Shown one piece after another: positions 7,743-15,838 of a DNA stretch of 64,000 nucleotides (the stretch's first letter is position 1; every line of letters starts with the position of its first letter). Source of the DNA: Mangrovimicrobium sp033283325. Its GTDB lineage: Bacteria; Pseudomonadota; Gammaproteobacteria; Pseudomonadales; Halieaceae. The notes under the pieces are model-generated. The model was not told the origin of the DNA, did no database searches, and saw nothing but the letters and a program-made list of their open reading frames with translations. The position numbers and the translations under genes are program-made. The stretch covers positions 434,001 to 498,000 of the forward strand of contig JAWMQO010000002.1 of assembly GCA_033283325.1 (NCBI GenBank), read 5' to 3'.

Positions 7743-9341
7743 ATGGACAAGGTCGACCTTGCGGGTTTCGATACGGTGATCGTCGGCGCCGGCAGCGCCG
7801 GCTGCGTGCTGGCCAACCGGCTCTCCGCGGATCCGGCGCGCCGCGTGCTCCTGCTGGAAGCCGGTGGTAACGACAGCTGGCACTGGTTCCATATTCCTGT
7901 CGGCTACCTGTTCGCGATGGGCAATCCCCGGGCCGACTGGTGCTACCAGCTGGAAGCCCAGCCGGGGCTGAACGGCCGCAGCCTTCCCTACCCCCGTGGC
8001 AAGGTGCTGGGCGGCTGCAGTGCCATCAACGGCATGATCTACATGCGTGGCCAGCGCCAGGATTATGACGGTTGGGGGCTTCCGGGGTGGTCCTGGGACG
8101 AGGTCCTGCCGCGCTTCATCAAGTCGGAAAATTTCTACGCTGGCGCCTCGGCGCACCACGGTACGGGGGGGGAACTGCGGGTAGAACAACAGCGCCTGCG
8201 CTGGCCGGTGCTGGACGCCTGGGAGGAGGCCTGCGCCGAGTACGGCATCGCCCCGACCGAGGACTTCAACACAGGCGACAACAGTGGCGTCGGGCTGTTC
8301 CACGTCAACCAGGTGGGCGGCGTGCGCTGCTCGGCCAAGCGGGCCTTCCTGAAGCCCGTGATGGGACGTCCGAACCTTGAGGTCCTCACCGGCGTATTGG
8401 TCGACCGGCTGATCTGGGAGGGCCAGCGCGTCGCCGGCCTGGAGGTGATCGTGAACGGCAAGCGCCAGCGCATCGATGCCTCTGGGGAGGTCATCCTCTC
8501 TGCCGGCGCCGTCTCCTCGCCCTGCATCCTGCAGCGCAGCGGCATTGGCGGCGAGCAACAGTTGGGCGAGGCCGGTGTGCCCTGCCGCCTGCGCCTGGAG
8601 GGCGTGGGCGGCAACCTGCAGGACCATCTGCAGATCCGGGTACAATTCCGGGTCGAGGGCGCAACCACGCTGAATTGCCTCAGCGGTAGCTGGCATGGTC
8701 GCGCACGGATGGGGCTGGAGTACCTCCTGCGCCGTTCGGGGCCCCTGTCGATGGCCCCGAGTCAGCTGGGCGCATTCTTCAAGTCCGATGAGGCCCTCGA
8801 CCGACCCGATCTCGAATACCATGTGCAACCCATGAGCGCCGAAAAACTGGGGCTCGACCTGCATCCGTTCCCCGGCATTACCGCCAGTGTCTGTAACCTG
8901 CGTCCCAGCAGTCGTGGGCGGGTGGACATCCGCAGCGACGATCCCGCTGCGCCGCCGCGCATCGATCCGCGCTACCTGAGCACGGAGGCGGACCGTCGCA
9001 TCGCCGCGCGTTCCATTGAAATCACCCGGGAAATTTGCAGCCAGCCGGCTGTCGCCCGCTACCGGCCCGTGGAAATAAAACCCGGGCCCGAACTGGCTTC
9101 CCCCGAAGAGCTGGCGCGGGCCGCCGGTGACATCGCCACCACGATTTTCCACCCGACCTGCACCTGCAAGATGGGAGCGGACGAGGACCCTCTCGCGGTG
9201 ACCGACGCCCGCCTCCGGGTCCGCGGGCTGGACAACCTGTATATTGCCGACGCCTCGGTAATGCCGGACATCACCAGCGGCAACACCCATGCGCCGGTGG
9301 TGATGATTGCCGAGACCCTCAGCGAGTTTCTTTCTACCTGA
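7743..9341 (+). CDS. GMC-family oxidoreductase (choline/alcohol dehydrogenase-like)
   Basis: An FAD-dependent flavoenzyme of the glucose-methanol-choline group that oxidises an alcohol to an aldehyde. The 532 residues open with the dinucleotide motif GAGSAG at 15-20 and LLLEAGG. The GMC signature PRGKVLGGCSAINGMIYMRG follows near residue 85. The second signature region is GAVSSPCILQRSGIG, near 255. The catalytic end contains HPTCTCKMG and DASVMPDITSGNTHAPVVMIAE, with the active-site His/Asn pair. Members of this class include BetA and the alkanol dehydrogenase AlkJ. The BCCT carrier nearby would fit choline oxidation, but no betaine aldehyde dehydrogenase is adjacent, so the substrate stays open. 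Confidence 0.92.
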   Translation: MDKVDLAGFDTVIVGAGSAGCVLANRLSADPARRVLLLEAGGNDSWHWFHIPVGYLFAMGNPRADWCYQLEAQPGLNGRSLPYPRGKVLGGCSAINGMIYMRGQRQDYDGWGLPGWSWDEVLPRFIKSENFYAGASAHHGTGGELRVEQQRLRWPVLDAWEEACAEYGIAPTEDFNTGDNSGVGLFHVNQVGGVRCSAKRAFLKPVMGRPNLEVLTGVLVDRLIWEGQRVAGLEVIVNGKRQRIDASGEVILSAGAVSSPCILQRSGIGGEQQLGEAGVPCRLRLEGVGGNLQDHLQIRVQFRVEGATTLNCLSGSWHGRARMGLEYLLRRSGPLSMAPSQLGAFFKSDEALDRPDLEYHVQPMSAEKLGLDLHPFPGITASVCNLRPSSRGRVDIRSDDPAAPPRIDPRYLSTEADRRIAARSIEITREICSQPAVARYRPVEIKPGPELASPEELARAAGDIATTIFHPTCTCKMGADEDPLAVTDARLRVRGLDNLYIADASVMPDITSGNTHAPVVMIAETLSEFLST

Positions 9342-9405
9342 TCTGGCTGAGGGCTCTCTACATGGCGTGGCTGAAGGCTCTCTACCTGATTTGGCAGGAG
9401 GCCGG
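9334..9405. repeat. Three imperfect 24-bp direct repeats
   Basis: Three consecutive 24-bp units each begin CTAC and contain TGGC. The first two end GGCTCT. They span the end of the GMC gene and the gap behind it. The first unit supplies the GMC stop codon region. No function is evident. Confidence 0.6.
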
Positions 9406-9503
9406 GCCTATATCATACTGGTGGCGCATCTCTGACCAGATAAAAGAGGCCCACCCTGAGCCCGAGCAATCCATCCGCGCACCAGCGTATTGAAATCGAC
9501 GCC

Positions 9504-10376
9504 GTGGAGATTCGCCTCGGCATCATCGGCGACCTGCACACCCACTGGGACGATGTCGATATCTGGCAGTTCGCCAATGCACCCTACGACCTGCTGTTCT
9601 TCGCCGGCGATCTCGGCGGGGGCCTCGCCGACAGTACCCTGAGAGTGGCGCGTTCGATTTCCCGGCTGCGTCAGCCCACGCTGGTAATGCCCGGCAACAA
9701 CGACACCGTCGACGTGGAGGAACTCGCCGCCGAACTCGCCCTGCAGGGCGGCGTCAGCAAGATCATGGCGATTACCCGGGACAGTGCCGCCAGTGATGTG
9801 CGCCTGTGTGGCTACAGCCTGCACGAGCTGCGCGCGCCCGGCCTCGCGGTAGACCTGATCGCCGGTCGGCCCCACAGCATGGGCGGACCGCAGCTGTCCT
9901 TCCCCGATTACATGGCTTCCACATACGCGGTACACAGCCTCGCCGATTCCACCGAGCGCCTGTGCGGCCTGGTGGATGCTTCCAGCGCCGAGGCCATCGT
10001 GTTCCTTGCCCACAATGGTCCCACCGGGCTCGGCGAGGAGGCGGGAGACATCTGGGGATGCGATTTCAAACCGGGTGGGGGTGATTGGGGCGATCCCGAT
10101 CTGGCGCTGGCGATCGACTACGCCCGTGACCGCGGCAAGCGCGTGCTGGCTGTCGTGGCGGGGCATATGCACCTGCGCACCAAGCACGGGGAGGAACGGC
10201 CCTGGCTGCTCGACCGCAACGGCACCCTGTATGTGAACTCAGCGCGGGTGCCGCGAATTTTCTCCGGACAGGACGATGTCTACCGGCATCACCTGGAGAT
10301 GCGCATTTCCCTCGAGGGCGTCGCGGTACAGGAACTCATGGTGCCCGAATCGGGAGAGATCGGCTCGGCGCCCTGA
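9504..10376 (+). CDS. Calcineurin-like metallophosphoesterase
   Basis: A soluble hydrolase of about 290 residues with a two-metal phosphoesterase site. The motifs occur in order: GDLHTHWD (D-x-H), FFAGDLGGG (G-D), MPGNNDT (G-N-N-D), FLAHNGPTG, and VVAGHMHLRT (G-H-x-H). The last segment ends in a strand-rich part after LYVNSARVP. The start is taken as GTG 9504; a longer form starting at CTG 9456, which has AAAGAGG in front, would add 16 residues. Such cyanobacterial or proteobacterial proteins are often annotated only as metallophosphoesterase, and the substrate is not known. The TerB-like gene converges on it without a gap. Confidence 0.85.
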   Translation: MEIRLGIIGDLHTHWDDVDIWQFANAPYDLLFFAGDLGGGLADSTLRVARSISRLRQPTLVMPGNNDTVDVEELAAELALQGGVSKIMAITRDSAASDVRLCGYSLHELRAPGLAVDLIAGRPHSMGGPQLSFPDYMASTYAVHSLADSTERLCGLVDASSAEAIVFLAHNGPTGLGEEAGDIWGCDFKPGGGDWGDPDLALAIDYARDRGKRVLAVVAGHMHLRTKHGEERPWLLDRNGTLYVNSARVPRIFSGQDDVYRHHLEMRISLEGVAVQELMVPESGEIGSAP

Positions 10377-10877
10377 TCAGGCGATTTCACCCAGTAGCTG
10401 GGTAGCGCGTTTCGAGGAAACGCCAAACCACTCCGCAACATCGTCGAGCAGCGCCATCTCCGCCTCGGCCACTTCGTCGTCGGCGAGAGCGACGGCGGCG
10501 GCCAGGGTGAAGGCGGTTTCCCGATCACTGCGATCGGCACACAGGCGACTCCCCAGTACCTGCAGCAGTGTGGCCGGCCCGCGCTCCCGGGCCGCGGCCT
10601 CACAACTGGCCAGTAGCCCGTCGAGGTCTTCGGCGGTGATCAGGTCGCCGGCGAGGATGCGAATGGCGCCACGCAGTGAGGCGATCTCCTCCGGCGCGTG
10701 GTGGCCGTCGGCGATCATCACCAGGTACATGGTTTCAGCGAAGGGCGCCACCCGGGCGAGGGCGGCCTGCCGGCGGGAGTCGATGTGGCTCTCTCCCGGC
10801 GCGCTTTGCAGGTCTGCCTCGGCGAGCAGGGCGTCGCGCAGGCGGCGGATGGTGTCAGTGTCGATATCCAGGCTCAT
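10377..10877 (-). CDS. TerB-like (tellurite-resistance/TerB domain) protein
   Basis: An all-helical protein of 166 residues. Two repeats of the TerB pattern are visible: LVMIADGHHAPEEIASLRGAI and AVALADDEVAEAEMALLDDVAEWFGV. In each an acidic metal-binding loop (ADG-H-xx-E, ADD-xxxx-E) precedes a helix. No other ter genes are near, so tellurite resistance should not be assumed; stand-alone TerB proteins are common and poorly understood. It is transcribed in the same direction as the CmcJ-like gene 23 bp upstream. Confidence 0.75.
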   Translation of the reverse strand: MSLDIDTDTIRRLRDALLAEADLQSAPGESHIDSRRQAALARVAPFAETMYLVMIADGHHAPEEIASLRGAIRILAGDLITAEDLDGLLASCEAAARERGPATLLQVLGSRLCADRSDRETAFTLAAAVALADDEVAEAEMALLDDVAEWFGVSSKRATQLLGEIA

Positions 10878-10900
10878 TTATGTCGCTCCAGGGCGAGTTA

Positions 10901-11716
10901 TTAGTAAAACACCAGTAATCGCGATTCCATGCTCTCCCGCGGCGCCGCATCGGAGGGCGCCAGCGGGTTGTCGAAGGCGGAGTGGGCGGAGCGTGCCGCG
11001 CCCTCCCCGGGGTCGCTGTCGAAGGTCTTTATCAACAGCACTTCGTCTTCTCCCATCTCGGGGAAATAGTACCAGTTGTGTCGGGGATTCCAGCTGACCA
11101 GTTCCAGTTCTCCAATGCGGTCTTCGGCGCGCCGCTCCGCGGCGACCAGGTCCTCCCTGGCGAGGGTGCGCCCGTCACAGCAGGCGAGGGGGCTGTTCCA
11201 GACGGTTCCGACGATGCTGCGCCAGGCGTTGACGATGGCGAAACGGCGCTGCAGGCGGTATTCCGTCGCTACCCGGGGCAGCAGGTCGGACAGGCGGCGT
11301 TGCGCGGAGGCGTCGGAATAGTCGTTGTGAATGACGGCGGCGGGCTCGCGGGTATTGCGCTGCCCGCGAATACTCGGGGAGTCGGAGCGCAGGGTGTGAT
11401 CGAAAACCAGGGCTTCCCTGCCTCCGCTGGCCTCGAGTACCAGGCGGATTATCTGTGCCTCGTAAGCGGGCAGCTGATCCCCCAGCTGGTAAAAATCGAA
11501 CTCGTCCGCCGGGTGTTCTCGCAGGCAAAATCCCTCACGCTGTAGTTCAGGCGGGGGCTGCAGTGCGCGCGCATTGCCAATGCTGACTTGCCGTGACTCG
11601 AATTCGGCGCCGATTTTCAGGGCGGCCTCTGCGCCGCCGCGGGAGGCGAAGTAGATCGGTCGCTCACCAGTGGGGATGAGGTAGTTGAGGCAGGCGGTAA
11701 GTTCGGGTTTGGCCAT
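10901..11716 (-). CDS. CmcJ/NvfI-family oxidoreductase-like protein
   Basis: A protein of 271 residues that resembles the CmcJ/NvfI family, whose members act in cephamycin biosynthesis (CmcJ) or as fungal iron/2-oxoglutarate enzymes (NvfI). Supporting segments are EHPADEFDFYQLGDQLPAYEAQII, ALVFDHTLRS, AVIHNDYSDASAQRRL and RFAIVNAWRSI. In the family, His and Asp in the VHNDYS-type segment are conserved metal ligands. WNPRHNWYYFPEMGEDEVLLIKTFDS is the family's well-conserved C-terminal block. ATG 11716 is chosen as the start. No biosynthetic cluster surrounds the gene, so a housekeeping or detoxifying role is more likely than antibiotic production. Confidence 0.78.
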   Translation of the reverse strand: MAKPELTACLNYLIPTGERPIYFASRGGAEAALKIGAEFESRQVSIGNARALQPPPELQREGFCLREHPADEFDFYQLGDQLPAYEAQIIRLVLEASGGREALVFDHTLRSDSPSIRGQRNTREPAAVIHNDYSDASAQRRLSDLLPRVATEYRLQRRFAIVNAWRSIVGTVWNSPLACCDGRTLAREDLVAAERRAEDRIGELELVSWNPRHNWYYFPEMGEDEVLLIKTFDSDPGEGAARSAHSAFDNPLAPSDAAPRESMESRLLVFY

Positions 11717-11747
11717 GGAAGCCAATATTACACCCGCGCAGCCTGCA

Positions 11748-12110
11748 TTAAAGCACCAGCCAGGCCAGGGCGAGGGCCGTCACCACCAGCAGAACGGCGA
11801 GGCCCACGATGGGGACACCGGCGCGGTAGGTTTCGTTACTCTCCCTTTCAATGATCTTCTGGTGGGTACGGAAACGCCAGGTTGAAAACACGATCACTGC
11901 GATACCCACCAGAACCAGTAACAGGGCCAGCGGGTTAACCCCCGGTGGCGTTGGAGACGCGGGGGCTCCCGCCGCGGCGGAGGCCTTCAGGTAGGCGGTG
12001 AATAACTCGAAGCGCTCGATGATGAAGCCGAAGGCGATAATTGCGATGGCGGTGCGAATCCAGGCCAGCCAGGTGCGTTCGTTGGCGGCGTGGTCGCGGT
12101 AGTTCTTCAA
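11748..12110 (-). CDS. DUF202 (YidH-type) small membrane protein
   Basis: A membrane protein of about 120 residues with three hydrophobic segments (TAIAIIAFGFIIERFELF, LALLLVLVGIAVIVFSTW, VGLAVLLVVTALALAWLVL). The DUF202 signature AANERTWLAWIRTA lies at the N-terminus. TTG 12110 is proposed as the start because it overlaps the tatC stop (GCTTGA) and places the protein start right before NYRDHAANERT, as in YidH; the longer open frame overlaps tatC by 80 bases with an unlikely basic leader. It is probably the last gene of the tat transcript. Function unknown. Confidence 0.78.
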   Translation of the reverse strand: MKNYRDHAANERTWLAWIRTAIAIIAFGFIIERFELFTAYLKASAAAGAPASPTPPGVNPLALLLVLVGIAVIVFSTWRFRTHQKIIERESNETYRAGVPIVGLAVLLVVTALALAWLVL

Positions 12111-12868
12111 GCGGCCTCTTCCCCGGAATCCGCTGACTTTCGCTTCTCGACGAAGCGACCGAAGAATACCCCGATCTCGAACAGCAGCCACATCGGTCCG
12201 GCCAGCAGGCTCTGGGAGATCACGTCCGGAGGTGTCAGCAGCATCCCGACCACGAAGCAGCCGACGATGATATAGGGGCGTTTGCGGCCGAGGTCCTCGG
12301 CGGTCGTGATGCCGCTCCAGATCAGCAGGACCGCGGCGATGGGTATTTCAAAGGCCACCCCGAAGGCGAAGAAGAGCTTGAGCACGAAATTGAGGTAGCT
12401 GTTGATGTCGGTCATGATCGCCACGCCCTCGGGACCGACGCTGGTAAAGAAGCCGAAAATCAGCGGGAACACCACGAAGTAGGCGAAGGCGGCGCCAGCG
12501 TAGAACAGGCCGATGCTGGTCACCAGCAGGGGCACCGCGAAGCGCTTCTCGTGGCGGTACATGCCCGGTGCCACGAAGCTCCAGGCCTGGTAGAGCACAT
12601 AGGGCACCGCGATCAAAATCGCCGTGAACAGGGTCAGCTTGAAGGGCGTAAGAAAGGGCGAGGCCACCTCGGTGGCGATCATGCTGGCACCCGGCGGGAG
12701 CAGTTCCCGCAGGGGCCTGGAGATGTAGGCATAAATTTCGTTGGAGAAGGGAAACAGGCCGATGAAGACCAGCAGTACCCCGAGTATCGCGCGCAACAGG
12801 CGGTCGCGCAGTTCCGTCAGGTGGGCCACCAGCGGCAGCGCTGGATCCTGGGTATCCTGCTCGCTCAT
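12107..12868 (-). CDS. tatC: Twin-arginine translocase subunit TatC
   Basis: The central subunit of the Tat pathway, which exports folded proteins across the inner membrane; it binds the twin-arginine signal peptide. The 253 residues contain six membrane segments. The N-terminal signature LVAHLTELRDRLLRA is present, with the conserved Glu of TELR. FVAPGMYRHEKRFAVPLL and FAFGVAFEIPIAAVLL are further family blocks. The gene overlaps tatB by 4 bp (ATGA) and is followed by the DUF202 gene. Confidence 0.97.
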   Translation of the reverse strand: MSEQDTQDPALPLVAHLTELRDRLLRAILGVLLVFIGLFPFSNEIYAYISRPLRELLPPGASMIATEVASPFLTPFKLTLFTAILIAVPYVLYQAWSFVAPGMYRHEKRFAVPLLVTSIGLFYAGAAFAYFVVFPLIFGFFTSVGPEGVAIMTDINSYLNFVLKLFFAFGVAFEIPIAAVLLIWSGITTAEDLGRKRPYIIVGCFVVGMLLTPPDVISQSLLAGPMWLLFEIGVFFGRFVEKRKSADSGEEAA

Positions 12869-13176
12869 GGCTTGGGACGCTCCTGCTCCGCGTCCCCTGC
12901 GGGCTTGTCCACAGGCTCCTGAAGCTCTTTTTCCACCTGCTGCTCTACTTTCTGTACCTGCTCATCGAACTCGCGGCGCGTTTCCTTCAATTCCTGCAAG
13001 AGGGCGTCGTTGTGCAACTCCCTTTCGACTTCCGCCTTGATCTGGTTGAAACTGCGCCGGAAGCGCGAGAACCAGGCGGCCCCGGTGCGGATGGCGCCGG
13101 GCAGGCGCTCCGGGCCGATCACCAACAGGCCGACCACGGCCACGATGATCAGCTCGGCAAAACCGATATCGAACAT
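12865..13176 (-). CDS. tatB: Sec-independent translocase protein TatB
   Basis: Works with TatC in signal-peptide recognition. The 103 residues begin MFDIGFAELIIVAVVGLLVIGPERLP, with the TatB-specific Glu in the membrane helix and the GPERLP hinge. An amphipathic helix and a charged, Gln/Glu-rich coiled tail follow. It lies 11 bp after tatA and overlaps tatC. Confidence 0.97.
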   Translation of the reverse strand: MFDIGFAELIIVAVVGLLVIGPERLPGAIRTGAAWFSRFRRSFNQIKAEVERELHNDALLQELKETRREFDEQVQKVEQQVEKELQEPVDKPAGDAEQERPKP

Positions 13177-13187
13177 CGTTGCGGGCT

Positions 13188-13418
13188 CTATTTGTCCTTA
13201 TCGGCCAGAGGCTTTTCGTCGCTGCCGGGTTCCTCGCCGATGGTCTTTTCCTCCACCGGTTTTTCGCTGCTGTCCTCGTCGGACATGCTCTTGCGGAAGC
13301 CCTTGACCGCGCTTCCGAGATCAGAACCCAGGGTACGCAGGCGCTTGGTGCCGAACAACATCACCACGATGGCGAGTATGATCAGCAGCTGCCAGATACT
13401 GATTCCACCTAAACCCAT
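13188..13418 (-). CDS. tatA: Sec-independent translocase protein TatA
   Basis: Forms the protein-conducting oligomer of the Tat system. The 76 residues have a short N-terminal membrane helix (ISIWQLLIILAIVVMLFG), the FGTKRLR hinge and an amphipathic helix ending at FRKSM. An acidic tail rich in Lys/Glu/Asp follows. First of tatABC, 27 bp after hisE. Confidence 0.97.
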   Translation of the reverse strand: MGLGGISIWQLLIILAIVVMLFGTKRLRTLGSDLGSAVKGFRKSMSDEDSSEKPVEEKTIGEEPGSDEKPLADKDK

Positions 13419-13445
13419 AACTTTCTCCGTTCAAAAAAATCTGTC

Positions 13446-13778
13446 TTAAGGCCCTTTGCGGGCCGCTTTCTCGTCCAGGCCGGACACACCGAATCTCTGC
13501 TCCAGGCAGGCGCTCACTGCATCCGCGGGTACACCGAGGTGTGAGAGCATGACCAGGGAGTGGAACCACAGGTCGGCGACCTCGCCGACCAGCGCGTCCG
13601 GACTGCCGCCCGCTTCCATGTCGCGTGCCGCGAGGATGGTCTCGACCGCCTCCTCGCCCACCTTCTCCAGGATCTTGTTCAGCCCCTTGTGGTGGAGGCT
13701 GGCGACGTAGGAGCTTTCCGGATCGGCATTTCGCCGCTGTTCCAGGGTCGCCGCGAGTTGCTGCAGGATATCGTTCAT
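13446..13778 (-). CDS. hisE: Phosphoribosyl-ATP pyrophosphatase
   Basis: Hydrolyses PR-ATP to PR-AMP, the second step of histidine synthesis. The 110 residues contain SSYVASLHHKGLNKILEKVGEEAVETILAA, the metal-binding region (EExxE type) of the MazG-like all-alpha fold. DLWFHSLVMLSHLG follows. The ATG at 13778 is set by a 4-bp overlap with the hisI stop. In E. coli the two activities are fused in HisIE; here they are separate proteins. Confidence 0.95.
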   Translation of the reverse strand: MNDILQQLAATLEQRRNADPESSYVASLHHKGLNKILEKVGEEAVETILAARDMEAGGSPDALVGEVADLWFHSLVMLSHLGVPADAVSACLEQRFGVSGLDEKAARKGP

Positions 13779-14170
13779 TCGCCCTTGGCTCCGTACATGT
13801 CCTCCGGGCTGCGCAGAACTGTCTCCACCGTTGCCAGTGAACCGTCGGGCTGCGCCACCCGGTAAAAGCAGTTGCGGCGCCCGGTATGACAGGCGATACC
13901 GCCTATTTGTTCCACCTTCATCAGGACTGTGTCGCCGTCGCAGTCCACCCGCAACTCCTTGAGTTGCTGCACATTGCCCGATGACTCGCCCTTGCGCCAC
14001 AGGGACTGGCGCGAGCGCGACCAGTACACCGCCCGCTGCTCCTGCAGGGTCAGTTCCAGTGACTCGGGGTTCATCCATGCGAGCATCAGTACCTCACCGC
14101 TGCGCCAGTCCTGGGCGATGGCGGCTACCAGTCCCTGCTCGTTCCACTTGATCTCGTCGCTGATGCTCAT
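13775..14170 (-). CDS. hisI: Phosphoribosyl-AMP cyclohydrolase
   Basis: Opens the adenine ring of PR-AMP, the third step of histidine synthesis. The 131 residues include the family segments VLMLAWMNPESLELTL, VYWSRSRQSLWRKGESSGN, DCDGDTVLMKVEQ (Asp metal ligands) and ACHTGRRNCFYR (Cys zinc ligands). The gene lies between ubiB and hisE; other his genes are not in the window. Confidence 0.96.
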   Translation of the reverse strand: MSISDEIKWNEQGLVAAIAQDWRSGEVLMLAWMNPESLELTLQEQRAVYWSRSRQSLWRKGESSGNVQQLKELRVDCDGDTVLMKVEQIGGIACHTGRRNCFYRVAQPDGSLATVETVLRSPEDMYGAKGE

Positions 14171-14216
14171 CTCGACCCCTTCATAACGGCGCGATTATCG
14201 CACAGGCGGGCGTGGC

Positions 14217-15836
14217 TCACGACCGGCGCGGCCACAGCAGGGCGAGCCCCGCGGCGCCCAGCAGCCAGCTGGCGAGCGGAACCCGGGACAGCCACTGGGC
14301 GGTGTCCGGCACAGCCCAGAGCGCGGCGAGGACCAGCGCGAGCACGCCGGCGACCACCCGGTAAGTGGCAACCGGCGTGCGCACTTTTCGCGCTGCCGGT
14401 GCGGGGTTTGGCGTAGCGGAGATGCCGCTCTCAAGGCGCTGCAGTACGAGGTCTGGGACCCGCGGTAATTGCTCGAGCCAGGATGGGGCCTGGCGCTGCA
14501 GCTTCTGCAGCATGGCCTGGGGTGAGTAGCGCTCCGTCATCCATTGCTCGAGAAAAGGCTGCGCAGTGTCCCAGAGATTGAGGTCCGGGTAAAGCTGGCG
14601 GCCCAGTCCCTCGATATTCAGCAGGGTTTTCTGCAACAGCACCAGCGAGGGCTGTACTTCCATATCGAAACGCGCGGCGGTACGGAACAGGTAGACCAGC
14701 AACTGGCCGAAGGAAATTTCACTGATCGGCCGCTCGAATACCGGCTCGCAGACGGCGCGCATGGCGGCCTCGAAATCCTGCACCCGTGTATCCGGCGGCA
14801 CCCATCCGCATTCCACGTGGAGCTGGGCCACCTCGCGGTAGTCGCGGTGGAAAATCGCCAGCAAGTTGCGGGCAAGGTAGTACTGGTCGGAATCCGAGAG
14901 GGAGCCGATGATGGCGCAGTCCACCGCGATGTAGGTCGGGTCCGCCGGGTCGGTGGCATCGACGAAAATATTGCCGGGGTGCATGTCGGCATGGAAAAAA
15001 CTGTCGCGCAGGACCTGGGTGAAGAATATTTCGACGCCGCGCTCTGCCAGCAGTTTCAGGTCGACGTTTTTGTCCTTCAGGGTTTTGACATCGGTGACCG
15101 GGATGCCCTGGATGCGCTCCATGGTGAATACGTTGTGGGCGCTGTAATCCCAGTAGACCTTCGGTACGTAGACCAGCGGACTATCCTCGAAATTGCGTCG
15201 CAGCTGGGATGCGTTTGCCGCTTCGCGGCCCAGGTCCAGTTCGTCGAGGACCACCAGCTTGTAATCGTCCACCACCTCCACCGGCCGCAGGCGGCGGCCG
15301 AAAGGCAGGAAGCGTTCAACCAGGCGCGCCAGGGTGTAGAGCAGGGCGATATCCTGGCGGATGACCGGTTCGATATCGGGCCGCAGCACTTTCACCACCA
15401 CTGACTCGCCGCCAGCCAGGGTCGCCTGGTGCACCTGGGCGACCGAGGCGGACGCCAGGGGCTCGGCTTCGAACTCGGTGAACAGTTCCGCCACCGGGCG
15501 GCCCAGGGCGCTCTCGATGATGGCCACTGCCTGGTCGCCAGGGAAAGGCGGCACGGCGTCCTGCAGGCGCGCCAGTTCGTCGGCGATATCCTCCGGCAGC
15601 AGGTCGCGGCGGGTGGACAGCATCTGGCCGAACTTGACGAATACCGGCCCCAGTTCCTCCAGGGCCCGGCGCAGGCGTTCCCCCCGGGGCATCTCGGGCT
15701 CCGGCAGGAATCGCCAGGGGGCGAGGCGGAAGGCGGCCCGGGGCATCGGCGGCAGGTTCGCGGGATCCAGCAGCAGGTCCAGCCGGTAGCGGCCGCTGAC
15801 ACGAAGGATCTTCAACAGGCGCAGGCTGCGGGACAT
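14217..15836 (-). CDS. ubiB: Ubiquinone biosynthesis regulatory kinase-like UbiB
   Basis: An atypical protein-kinase-like ATPase required for ubiquinone synthesis. The 539 residues contain the UbiB/ABC1 signature KFGQMLSTRRDLLPEDIADEL, the Ala-rich loop EPLASASVAQVHQA, the catalytic-loop equivalent FFHADMHPGNIF and a Asp-containing segment near VDCAIIGSL. Two C-terminal membrane helices (VVAGVLALVLAALWAV and VPLASWLLGAAGLALLW) anchor it. It sits 2 bp after ubiJ in the order ubiE-ubiJ-ubiB, as in E. coli. Confidence 0.96.
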   Translation of the reverse strand: MSRSLRLLKILRVSGRYRLDLLLDPANLPPMPRAAFRLAPWRFLPEPEMPRGERLRRALEELGPVFVKFGQMLSTRRDLLPEDIADELARLQDAVPPFPGDQAVAIIESALGRPVAELFTEFEAEPLASASVAQVHQATLAGGESVVVKVLRPDIEPVIRQDIALLYTLARLVERFLPFGRRLRPVEVVDDYKLVVLDELDLGREAANASQLRRNFEDSPLVYVPKVYWDYSAHNVFTMERIQGIPVTDVKTLKDKNVDLKLLAERGVEIFFTQVLRDSFFHADMHPGNIFVDATDPADPTYIAVDCAIIGSLSDSDQYYLARNLLAIFHRDYREVAQLHVECGWVPPDTRVQDFEAAMRAVCEPVFERPISEISFGQLLVYLFRTAARFDMEVQPSLVLLQKTLLNIEGLGRQLYPDLNLWDTAQPFLEQWMTERYSPQAMLQKLQRQAPSWLEQLPRVPDLVLQRLESGISATPNPAPAARKVRTPVATYRVVAGVLALVLAALWAVPDTAQWLSRVPLASWLLGAAGLALLWPRRS

Positions 15837-15838
15837 GG

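Noticed and set aside
7725..9290. 521-residue minus-strand frame opposite the GMC gene
   Set aside because: A GC-driven shadow; the plus-strand product is a complete GMC oxidoreductase.
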